A DNA stretch of 64,000 nt from Buchnera aphidicola (Meitanaphis elongallis). GTDB taxonomy: Bacteria; Pseudomonadota; Gammaproteobacteria; Enterobacterales; Enterobacteriaceae. Each line of letters opens with the position of its first letter. Within the stretch, counting starts at the first letter, position 1. The translations under genes and the position numbers were made by a program. The DNA lies in NCBI GenBank assembly GCA_039830015.1, contig CP140033.1:1-64000 (forward strand), written 5' to 3'. The notes under the pieces are model-generated. The model saw only the letters and a list, made by a program, of their open reading frames with translations, had not been told where the DNA came from and made no database searches. Shown in pieces: positions 47,702 through 56,192 of the stretch.

Positions 47702-48070
47702 TTATTTTCCTAATATAATAACCATATAAGATGAAATCATGCATTATAATATGAGATATTTTTATAAATGGTAATAATAAAACAGGTTATTCAATTAGAT
47801 TTTATTAGATTTGTTTTTTAGATTTGGATCTATTTTGATTTTGTTTATTAATTCATATCAATAAAATTTTTCATATATAACAATATTGATTGCAGTAATA
47901 ATATTTTAAATATTAAATTACTTAATTTATATTAAACATTTGAATGTATTTCAACAAATTATATCTTTAAACTAATAAATTATTTTATAGATAAGTTTTA
48001 TTTATATACAGAAAAAAATGAGCAAACATTAAATTTTTTGAGAGATAGATTTTTGAAAATAGTTATTATA
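47702..48070. other. Spacer between secE and tRNA-Thr(GGU); tufB absent
   Basis: E. coli carries tufB here. No fragment of an EF-Tu gene or other ORF can be seen in these 369 AT-rich bases. The secE-nusG promoter should lie within, but I cannot place it. Confidence 0.6.
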
Positions 48071-48145
48071 TGCTGATACCCAGATTTAAACTGGGGACCT
48101 CATTCTTACCAAGAATGTGCTCTTATCTAACTGAGCTATATCAGC
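48071..48145 (-). tRNA. tRNA-Thr (GGT)
   Basis: On the minus strand the acceptor GCTGATA pairs with TATCAGC, discriminator A; D arm AGCTCAGTTAGATAAGAGC; anticodon loop TTGGTAA giving GGT; T loop region AGTTTAAATCTGG. It corresponds to E. coli thrT, last of the four-tRNA cluster. The T loop reads TTTAAAT rather than the usual TTCGAAT or TTCAAAT, a mild departure. Confidence 0.95.
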
Positions 48146-48161
48146 AATATGTTTTAGTTAA

Positions 48162-48233
<72 letters not shown>

Positions 48234-48280
48234 AAAACATAATATTTTAAGTGCAAATAAAAAGGTGTTTTGTTGATTTA

Positions 48281-48362
48281 TGATGGGAGAAGGATTCGAA
48301 CCTTCGAAGTCTATGACGGCAGATTTACAGTCTGCTCCCTTTAGCCACTCGGGAATCCCACC
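48281..48362 (-). tRNA. tRNA-Tyr (GTA)
   Basis: An 82-nt class II tRNA on the minus strand. Acceptor GGTGGGA pairs with TCCCATC (one G-U pair), the anticodon loop CTGTAAA gives GTA, a long variable arm (CGTCATAGACTTCG) follows, and the T arm is AAGGTTCGAATCCTT. It corresponds to E. coli tyrU. Confidence 0.97.
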
Positions 48363-48391
48363 TTCTTTTTTATATACTTTTATTTTTATCG

Positions 48392-48464
<73 letters not shown>

Positions 48465-48757
48465 TTTTATAACCAATATATTACGTATAGATTAGTTTTT
48501 ATGCAATATAAATTTGATATAATCAAATATTATTTTTTTAAACTTATAATGCTTATATAAAAATCATGAATTTAATTAAATTACAATAAATTATAAAGGT
48601 TGTTTAAAAAATATAATCAACTTTTTGATAATTATATTTATAGTGAAGATGGTATGCGTTGTATAGTTAAATGTCAAAATTATTTCAATAAGTGATTGAT
48701 TTTTAAAATTATGTTATTTATGATTAAAATAGTATTTTTTAATTTAGTTGAGTATAA

Positions 48758-49596
48758 ATGATTAAACTTATGATGAGAAATTTTAACACTAATTTAAATT
48801 CTAAATATTTTCTAAAGTGTTTAGTTAAGAATATTTTATATTATGATTTTATGTACGATAAATATTTTAGATATACTAGTAAATTGCCTTATATTATAGG
48901 GATTTCTGGTAGTGTAGCAGTAGGAAAAAGTACGATGTCTAAGTGGTTACAGATAGTTTTAAAAAAGTATTTTGTTAAAAAAAAATTTCTGTAGTTACTG
49001 CGGATGATTTTTTATATTCTAATAAAGAATTACACGCATTAGGATTAATAAAAAAAAAGGGATTCCCCAAGACATATAATATTAATAAATTAGTAAATGT
49101 TCTTTTAAATATAAAGTTAGGTATTTCAAATATAGTGATTCCTACATATTCTCATTTTTTTTATGATATTATCCCGTATTCTAAAAAAGTTATAGAAAGA
49201 TCAGATATTTTTATTATAGAAGGTTTGCATATTTTGTGTCCTTTTTTGTATCAAAGACAAGAAAACGATCGCTTGTTTTTGTCTAATATTTTTAATTTTT
49301 TAATTTATCTTGATGCGCACGAGTTGTTGCTAAGAGAATGGTATCTTAATCGTTTTTTAAAATTAAGATATATTTCACAATTTTATCCTAGTTCTTTCTT
49401 TAATATCTATTCTAAAATGTCGTATCGAGAGGCAGTAAATATTGCTGATAATATATGGTATAACATTAATTATGTTAACTTAAAAAAGAATATTTTGCCT
49501 ACTAAAAAATATGCTAATTTTGTTTTAACTAAGAATTTTAATCATAATATTAATAGTATTCAACTTATGCGTAAGGATAATATTCGATATCATTAG
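48758..49596 (+). pseudogene. coaA: Pantothenate kinase, frameshifted at an A9 tract
   Basis: CoaA phosphorylates pantothenate, the first step to coenzyme A. The first part (48758-48994) contains the P-loop GISGSVAVGKSTMS and then meets a stop; the rest continues in the next frame from the A9 tract at 48977-48985 to 49596 with no further stop. One extra A would rejoin the halves as KKKISVVTADDFL. The second part keeps GLIKKKGFPKTYNIN, PTYSHFFYDIIP, IIEGLHIL, RFLKLR and NILPTKKYANFVLTKN, all matching E. coli CoaA. The joined protein would be about 279 residues against 316; a TAA directly before the ATG means about 40 N-terminal residues are gone. Slippage at the A tract could still yield some full protein. 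Confidence 0.88.
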
Positions 49597-49708
49597 ATAT
49601 AATGTCTATATTTTTTAGTTTGATTTGAGTTATAATATATACGTTGTATATGTTTTTCTTTATGTTATTTTTAAAACGTTTCATTTATTTTTATGCATTG
49701 TCTGATAA

Positions 49709-50716
49709 TTAGTTATTACTTTTAATGATTTTAGCTTCTAGTTCGAGGAAGATGTTAAATGTATTTTTGATTCTTGTTTGTATTATTTTAGCGAGTTCTA
49801 ATACATCTTGTGTTGTAGCGTTATATTTATTAATTAATATTAGTGCTTGATTTTCATATACTTGAGCTCCTCCAATTGAGTGCCCTTTAAGTTGACATTG
49901 TTCAATTAACCACCCACCTGAAATTTTCACGTTACCATTTAGTTCAGGATAGTAAGGTAAATTTTTGTACTTAGATAATAACTGTTTAGCATGGTTTTCA
50001 TTAATTATTGGATTTTTAAAAAAGCTTCCAGCATTTCCTATAATTTTAGGATTAGGTAATTTTGTTGTTCTAATGTGTTTAATGTAGTTAAAAATTTCAT
50101 GAGCAGTAATATTTTTGTAATTTATCTTTTTTAAGGATAAATGAGTAACATTTGGACTCCATTTTTTTGGTAATTTAATTCCAACTGATAAAATCACATA
50201 ATTATAGTAGTTCGCATTTTTGAAAATGCTATTTCTATATTTAAACATGCAATGTTTAGCTTTTATTTTAATTGTTTTAGTTGAGGTTAGAGAAAGTACT
50301 TCTACATAATCGCATACATCTTTAAATTCTAATCCATATGCACCTATATTTTGAATAGCAGCAGCTCCTGTTGTTCCAGGAATACAAGCTAAATTTTCTA
50401 AACCATAAATACCAATTTTGAGCATATATGTTATTAAGTACTGCCATTCTACTCCTCCTTTAACGTGTATTAACCATTTTTTTTTAGTTTCTACAACTTT
50501 AATTCCTTTTATCTCATTAATAGCTACAATACCATTATAATTTTTGTAAAATAATGTGTTGCTACCTTTTCCCAAAAATAAAAAAGGTATTTTTTTTTTA
50601 CATATTTTCCATGTTTTAGTAAGAGCATTTATATTTTTTATTATAACGATTTTTTTAGCGCATACATCGATATTGAATGTATGAAATTTTTTTAAAGATT
50701 GATTTTTATATATCAT
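49709..50716 (-). CDS. murB: UDP-N-acetylenolpyruvoylglucosamine reductase MurB
   Basis: Flavoenzyme that reduces UDP-GlcNAc-enolpyruvate to UDP-MurNAc for peptidoglycan. It has 335 residues (E. coli 342). FLGKGSNTLF, CIPGTTGAAAIQNIGAYG, KYRNSIFK and the catalytic serine region GNAGSFFKNP are present, with ISGGWLIEQCQLKGHSIGGAQVY late in the protein split by normal family spacing. E. coli order murB-birA-coaA-thrU is kept except that birA is missing (112-base gap to coaA). Confidence 0.96.
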   Translation of the reverse strand: MIYKNQSLKKFHTFNIDVCAKKIVIIKNINALTKTWKICKKKIPFLFLGKGSNTLFYKNYNGIVAINEIKGIKVVETKKKWLIHVKGGVEWQYLITYMLKIGIYGLENLACIPGTTGAAAIQNIGAYGLEFKDVCDYVEVLSLTSTKTIKIKAKHCMFKYRNSIFKNANYYNYVILSVGIKLPKKWSPNVTHLSLKKINYKNITAHEIFNYIKHIRTTKLPNPKIIGNAGSFFKNPIINENHAKQLLSKYKNLPYYPELNGNVKISGGWLIEQCQLKGHSIGGAQVYENQALILINKYNATTQDVLELAKIIQTRIKNTFNIFLELEAKIIKSNN

Positions 50717-51014
50717 TTTTTATTTTTATTGTGTAATAATGTCATTTGGAATATATTAACTGATTTTAAATTTAATTAATTAATATTTATTTTGAATTTT
50801 GTATAAACTTTTAATTGTTTTTAAAATAATTATGTGATTTTGCATGTGAAAACTATATTATTTATAAAAAATTTGAAATATATTTTGATCTCTATGTATT
50901 ATTGCATGTATTTTCTAAAAGATATTTTAATTTTTAACATTTTTTATTATTTCAACAAAAAAATTAGCATAATATTTTAGTTTTTCAAATTTTTATTTTA
51001 AAAGGAGTTATAAT

Positions 51015-51908
51015 ATGAATTCGTTTAATACATGCTACTATGAAATGTTAAATGAAAACTTAGTAGATTTTAGTAGTAAGATAAACGTTTCTTTTGAGTT
51101 ATTTCCTCCAAAAAATGAAATATCACAAAATAATCTTTGGAATGTTATTGGCCAATTGAAATTATTAAATCCTGTTTTTTTTTCAGTAACATGTGGGGCT
51201 TTTTTGGGGGAAAGAAATTGTACATATAATATTGCAAAAGTAGTAAAAAAGCAAACTAATATTGAAACAGTACCTCATCTTACTTGTGCTGATTTAACTA
51301 AAGAAGTACTAGAAAAAATTGCAAAGAAGTATTGGAATAATGGATTTCGTCATATTATAGCTTTAAGAGGAGATGTTAAAAATTATGAAAGACAACCAAA
51401 AATGTATGCTGTTGATTTAATAAAATTATTAAAAGGTATTGCTGATTTTGATATTTCTGTTGCTGCTTATCCTGAAGTACACCCTGAAGCTTGTAATGCT
51501 CATGTTGATTTAATTAACTTAAAGAAAAAAATTGATGCTGGTGCTAATCGAGCTATTACTCAATTTTTTTTTAGCGTTAATCATTTTTTACGATTTAGAG
51601 ATTTATGTGTACGTCATGGTATCACTATAGATATTATTCCAGGTATTTTTCCTATTATTAATTTTAATCAATTATGTAATTTTTCTAAAATGAGTAATGT
51701 AACTATTCCGAATTGGATTCATCATATGTTTAAAGGATTAGATAACAATTTTGAAATTAGTAAGATTATAGGAGCTAGTATAGCTATAGATATCGTTAAA
51801 ATACTTTACAAAGAAGGAGTAAGAAATTTTCATTTTTATACTTTAAATAAAGCAGAAGTGGTAATATCTATATGTCATGTATTAGGAATACAACATAAAT
51901 CATGTTAA
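51015..51908 (+). CDS. metF: 5,10-methylenetetrahydrofolate reductase MetF
   Basis: Reduces methylene-THF to 5-methyl-THF, the methyl donor used by MetE encoded at 30 kb. It has 297 residues (E. coli 296). The catalytic glutamate is in VSFELFPPKNE; PHLTC, RHIIALRGD, SVAAYPEVHPEA and ANRAITQFFF follow in order. A strong AAAAGGAG lies just before the ATG. In the pea aphid Buchnera, as I recall, argECB separate metF from argG; here only 237 bases do. Confidence 0.97.
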   Translation: MNSFNTCYYEMLNENLVDFSSKINVSFELFPPKNEISQNNLWNVIGQLKLLNPVFFSVTCGAFLGERNCTYNIAKVVKKQTNIETVPHLTCADLTKEVLEKIAKKYWNNGFRHIIALRGDVKNYERQPKMYAVDLIKLLKGIADFDISVAAYPEVHPEACNAHVDLINLKKKIDAGANRAITQFFFSVNHFLRFRDLCVRHGITIDIIPGIFPIINFNQLCNFSKMSNVTIPNWIHHMFKGLDNNFEISKIIGASIAIDIVKILYKEGVRNFHFYTLNKAEVVISICHVLGIQHKSC

Positions 51909-52145
51909 TAATTGTTATAAAGTAAATGTTAATATATGAGTGTCTGCTTTTTATATAATTAATGTAAATATTAATGTTTATTTATACTTTTTTGTAAAGT
52001 ACATGAAGATAAGTATTTTATTTATTTATATATTCCTAAAGATTTTAATACAATAGTATATTTTAATACAAATATGAATTTATCTGTTTTAAGTATATCA
52101 AGGAATTTAATATTTTATCACATTATATTGACTTTAGGACTTAAA

Positions 52146-53363
52146 ATGATTAATAACAATATTATTAACAAAGTAGTATTGGCTTACTCGGGTGGATTAG
52201 ATACTTCTGCTATTATTCCATGGATTAAAGAAAATTATAATGCAGATGTAGTTGCTTTTGTTGCTGATGTTGGGCAATCACAACACGATTTAAACGGTAT
52301 TGAAGAAAAAGCATTACGATCTGGAGCGTCTCAGTGTATTATTGTTGATTTAAAAGAGGAGTTTATTAAACATTATGTTTACCCTGTATTGCAAACAGGA
52401 GCATTGTATGAAAGCAATTACTTGTTAGGTACAGCAATAGCTCGTCCTATTATAGCTAAAACTCAGATAGAGATTGCACTAAGATTAGGAGCTGATAGTT
52501 TATGTCATGGAGCTACTGGAAAAGGTAATGATCAAGTTCGTTTTGAATCAACATATGCTGCGTTAGCACCTCAATTAAAAGTAATTGCTCCTTGGAGAGA
52601 ATGGAGTTTACGTTCGCGTCAGGAATTATTATCTTATTTAGAACAAAAGAAAATACAAACTACTGCTACTATTGAAAAAATTTATAGTAGAGATGAAAAT
52701 GCTTGGCATATTTCAACAGAAGGTGGAATTCTTGAAGATCCATGGAATCGATGTAAAAAAGATTGTTGGGTGTGGACTGTAGATCCTAAAAATGCGCCTG
52801 ATGTATCTGATATTGTTTCTTTAAAAATAAAACATGGTTGTGTAATAGCAGTAGACGGTGTTGATCTAACTCCATTGCAATGCTTAAATAAGCTAAATAT
52901 ATTGGGATCAAAACATGGAATCGGTCGTGTTGATATGATAGAAAATCGATTAATTGGCATGAAATCTCGAGGATGTTATGAAACCCCAGGAGGAACAATA
53001 ATGTTTCATGCACTTCGTGCTATTGAACAATTAGTATTAGATAAGGATAGTTTTAAATGGAGACAGATGCTTGGGTTAGAAATGTCATATATAATTTATA
53101 ATGGAAATTGGTTTAGTCCTATTCGTAGATCTCTTCAAGCATCAGCTACTGAATTATCTTTGGAATTAAATGGAGAAGTTGTATTAGAGTTATATAAAGG
53201 TATGGTGACCCCTATTCAAAAATGTTCACCTAATTCTTTATATTCTGAAGCATTTGCTACATTTAGTGCAGACAATGTATATTGCCAATCTGATGCACAT
53301 GGTTTTATAAGATTGTTTTCTTTGCCTTCTAGAATACGGGCAATGAATAATCAATCTTGTTAA
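52146..53363 (+). CDS. argG: Argininosuccinate synthase
   Basis: Joins citrulline and aspartate with ATP to argininosuccinate. I start at the ATG at 52146 (MINNNIINKVVLAYSGGLDTS) with AGGA six bases upstream; the frame runs on 24 codons upstream without similarity. It has 405 residues. The P-loop AYSGGLDTSAI, GATGKGNDQVRFE and the segment SRGCYETPGGTI mark it. The length and the motif KVVLAYSGGLDTS belong to the short (type 1) synthases rather than the 447-residue type found in E. coli. It precedes argH by 68 bases. Confidence 0.95.
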   Translation: MINNNIINKVVLAYSGGLDTSAIIPWIKENYNADVVAFVADVGQSQHDLNGIEEKALRSGASQCIIVDLKEEFIKHYVYPVLQTGALYESNYLLGTAIARPIIAKTQIEIALRLGADSLCHGATGKGNDQVRFESTYAALAPQLKVIAPWREWSLRSRQELLSYLEQKKIQTTATIEKIYSRDENAWHISTEGGILEDPWNRCKKDCWVWTVDPKNAPDVSDIVSLKIKHGCVIAVDGVDLTPLQCLNKLNILGSKHGIGRVDMIENRLIGMKSRGCYETPGGTIMFHALRAIEQLVLDKDSFKWRQMLGLEMSYIIYNGNWFSPIRRSLQASATELSLELNGEVVLELYKGMVTPIQKCSPNSLYSEAFATFSADNVYCQSDAHGFIRLFSLPSRIRAMNNQSC

Positions 53364-53431
53364 TATATAAATAAACGTTAAAGATAGAATATAGATGTTA
53401 ACTTAATTTTAGCAGATGGAGTAAATATAAG

Positions 53432-54805
53432 ATGTTGTGGGGAGGAAGATTTGTACATAAGCTCAATTCATTTTTTAAAAAATTTAATTCTTCTTTAAAC
53501 GTGGATTATAGATTAGTAGAGCAAGATATTTTTGCTTCTATAGCTTGGTCAAAATCGTTATTGAAAGTTGATATATTGACAATAGAAGAACAAAAAAAAA
53601 TTGAAGTAGCTTTGAATGTTATATTAGCAGGTGTTGTTAAAAATCCTAAATTAATTTTAGATAGTAATGTAGAAGATGTTCACAGTTGGGTAGAGAAACA
53701 GTTAGTGAATATTGTAGGAGTAATTGGTAAAAAGTTACATACTGGAAGAAGTAGAAATGATCAAATAACTACTGATCTAAAATTATGGTGTAGACATAAA
53801 ATTGGATTTTTATTAGAGCAAATAAAAAAATTTAAGATAGCTCTTATTACAGTTGCTGAAAGAAATCAATATATCATCATGCCAGGATACACACATTTAC
53901 AAAGAGCTCAGCCTATTACTTTTTCTTTTTGGTGTTTAGCTTATATAGAAATGTTAAATCGAGATGCAGATCGTTTGAATGATGCTTTAAAAAGGTTAAA
54001 TTTTAGTCCATTAGGATGTGGAGCTCTTTCTGGAACTTCTTGGAACATTGATCGAGAAATGTTAGCAAAAGAAATGGGATTTACATCAGCAACTAATAAT
54101 AGTTTGGACAGTGTTTCGGATCGTGATTATGTCATAGAATTAGCATCTATTGCATCTATTGGTATGATTCATTTATCTAGATTTTCTGAGGATTTAATTT
54201 TTTTTAATTCTTCTGAATCAAAATTTGTAACGTTATCCGATGCAATTACATCAGGTTCTTCTCTTATGCCTCAAAAGAAAAATCCAGATGCATTGGAATT
54301 GATTAGGTCTAAATCTGGAAGAGTTGTTGGTTTTTTAGTTAGTATTTTGATTGTTTTAAAAGGATTACCATTATCATATAATAAAGATATGCAGGAAGAT
54401 AAGGAAGGTTTGTTCAGTTCTTTGGATACGTGGAGTGATTGTTTATTAATGTCTGTTTTAGTTTTAGAAAATTTAGAAGTTAACTTTTCTGTTTGTTTAG
54501 AAGCAGCTAAAAAGAGTTATGCTAATTCTACTGAATTAGCTGATTATTTAGTCAAGAAAGGGATAACTTTTCGTGATGCTCATTATGTAGCTGGGAAAAT
54601 AGTATTAGAAGCAATGAAGCACAAAGTATCATTAGAAGAATTAGATTTGGATTTGTTAAAAAAATATTGTAAGCATATTGAATGTGATATATATCAATGT
54701 TTAAAAATAGAATCAATTTTTGAAAAGAGAAATATGAAAGGGGGTGTTTCACCTGTGCAAATTCAAAATGCTATTAATCAGGTGAAACGAGAGTTAAATA
54801 GGTGA
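53432..54805 (+). CDS. argH: Argininosuccinate lyase
   Basis: Splits argininosuccinate to arginine and fumarate. It has 457 residues, the E. coli length. The start MLWGGRFVHK, VEDVHSWVEKQL, TGRSRNDQITTDLKLW, PGYTHLQRAQPI with the catalytic histidine, and the fumarase/lyase signature GSSLMPQKKNPD are all intact. It probably forms an operon with argG. Together they cover only citrulline to arginine. Confidence 0.97.
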   Translation: MLWGGRFVHKLNSFFKKFNSSLNVDYRLVEQDIFASIAWSKSLLKVDILTIEEQKKIEVALNVILAGVVKNPKLILDSNVEDVHSWVEKQLVNIVGVIGKKLHTGRSRNDQITTDLKLWCRHKIGFLLEQIKKFKIALITVAERNQYIIMPGYTHLQRAQPITFSFWCLAYIEMLNRDADRLNDALKRLNFSPLGCGALSGTSWNIDREMLAKEMGFTSATNNSLDSVSDRDYVIELASIASIGMIHLSRFSEDLIFFNSSESKFVTLSDAITSGSSLMPQKKNPDALELIRSKSGRVVGFLVSILIVLKGLPLSYNKDMQEDKEGLFSSLDTWSDCLLMSVLVLENLEVNFSVCLEAAKKSYANSTELADYLVKKGITFRDAHYVAGKIVLEAMKHKVSLEELDLDLLKKYCKHIECDIYQCLKIESIFEKRNMKGGVSPVQIQNAINQVKRELNR

Positions 54806-55124
54806 AGATTTTTTTATTAGAAAAAATTAAATATAAATAATGTTTATATGTAGTATGAACATCAAACATACGTCGATAATTCATCAATATATTTTAATAT
54901 GCTTTGAAGTAATTTTATTGTTGAACTTATAGAAACCATTTTTTGTTTATTTTTAATAAAATGATAAGTTTAAAAAGTATTTAATATAATAGAAAATAGA
55001 TTGTTGTTATAGTATAATTTTTTTGGTTACGATAAGAGATTTCTATATATTGTCTAAAAAACAGAATTAAATGATTTTTTAAGTTGTTGTTATAAGTTAT
55101 ATTGTTATATTTGGAGATACAATT
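54806..55124. other. Spacer between argH and cysE
   Basis: No gene or strong hairpin is seen in 319 AT-rich bases. The cysE ribosome binding site GGAG (55113-55116) is at its end. Confidence 0.6.
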
Positions 55125-55883
55125 TTGTTTGAAAAAATAGAATTGATATGGAATCAGATCTTATCTGAAGTGCAAACATTGGTGAATCAGGAACCAGCAT
55201 TAATTGGTTTTTATTATTCTCATATAATAAATCATAAAAATTTTTGTTCAGCATTAAGTTATATTTTGTCTAACAAATTGGGAAACGAAATAGTTTCTAT
55301 TGCTTCTATAAGAGAAATTATAGATGATATATATAATTCTCAGCATGATATTGTTGTTTCAGCAATACAAGATATACAGAAAATATACGAAAAAGATTTA
55401 ACAGTAGAATATTATTCTATTGCATTTTTATATATAAAAGGATTTCATGCATTACAAGCATATCGTATAAGCAATTATCTTTGGAATAATCAACGAAAAG
55501 AATTAGCGATATATCTTTACAATCGCATATCAACTATATTTTCAGTTGATATTCATCCTTCCGCTAAGATAGGAAGTGGAATCGTACTAGATCATGCCAC
55601 TGGAATTGTAATTGGAGCAACAACTGTTATACAAGATAACGTTTACATTTTTCAATCAGTTACATTAGGTAGTAGTACTAGAGAGGTTAGTGGAGTTTAT
55701 CAGCGGTGTCCAATTATTCAAGAAGGAGTTGTAATAGGAGTAGGAGCGGTAATATTAGGTAATGTTGAAATAGGATCTAAAGTAAGAATTGGGGCTGGTT
55801 CTATTGTGTTAACTTCTATACCTTCTAATAGTACTGTTTTTGGAGTTCCCGCCAAAGTAATAAGTTTTTCTAATAATCGTTAG
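55125..55883 (+). CDS. cysE: Serine acetyltransferase CysE, altered active site and short tail
   Basis: Acetylates serine, the first step to cysteine. The TTG start at 55125 gives MFEKIELIWNQILSEVQTL, aligned to the E. coli start, with GGAG eight bases upstream. It has 252 residues against 273: the C-terminal tail that docks into CysK and takes part in feedback inhibition is gone (it ends KVISFSNNR). The hexapeptide helix is clear, and the residues equivalent to E. coli D92, D143, D157 and H158 (DIHPSAKIG, LDHATG) are kept. The equivalent of H193 is cysteine (QRCPII for DRHPKI), after a three-residue insertion in the loop. Activity is therefore uncertain. Confidence 0.9.
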   Translation: MFEKIELIWNQILSEVQTLVNQEPALIGFYYSHIINHKNFCSALSYILSNKLGNEIVSIASIREIIDDIYNSQHDIVVSAIQDIQKIYEKDLTVEYYSIAFLYIKGFHALQAYRISNYLWNNQRKELAIYLYNRISTIFSVDIHPSAKIGSGIVLDHATGIVIGATTVIQDNVYIFQSVTLGSSTREVSGVYQRCPIIQEGVVIGVGAVILGNVEIGSKVRIGAGSIVLTSIPSNSTVFGVPAKVISFSNNR

Positions 55884-56192
55884 CAGCTATAATTTAAATT
55901 TTAACTAAATTAATTATATAGATATATTAATAGTGTAAAATTTTTTAGTTTTAGAAAAATATTTTTATTTCATTTGAGTTATAAATTTTAAAGTAATTGT
56001 TTGATTAATAGTATTATTAAATTTAATAATGATTTTTGATTTGCATGTATTATGTATTTTGTATAGTGCAGATATTTTATATGTGCAATTTAAGTTGAAT
56101 AATAGTCTTATAATAAGAAATATGTTTAGTTAGATCGGTTAAAGCTTCCTATTAAAGAGGAAGCTTTTCAAGTATTTTAGTAAATATTCAGT
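55884..56192. other. Spacer between convergent cysE and rpoD
   Basis: No coding potential is seen. It contains the rpoD hairpin listed separately near its right end. Otherwise it is plain AT-rich sequence. Confidence 0.6.
56141..56167. terminator. Hairpin after rpoD
   Basis: AAAGCTTCCT and AGGAAGCTTT form a perfect 10-bp stem with a 7-base loop (ATTAAAG), 26 bases after the rpoD stop on the minus strand. A short T run follows on the plus strand (TTTTC when the last stem T is counted), so it could also serve cysE. The GC core GCTTCCT is distinctive in this region. Confidence 0.7.
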
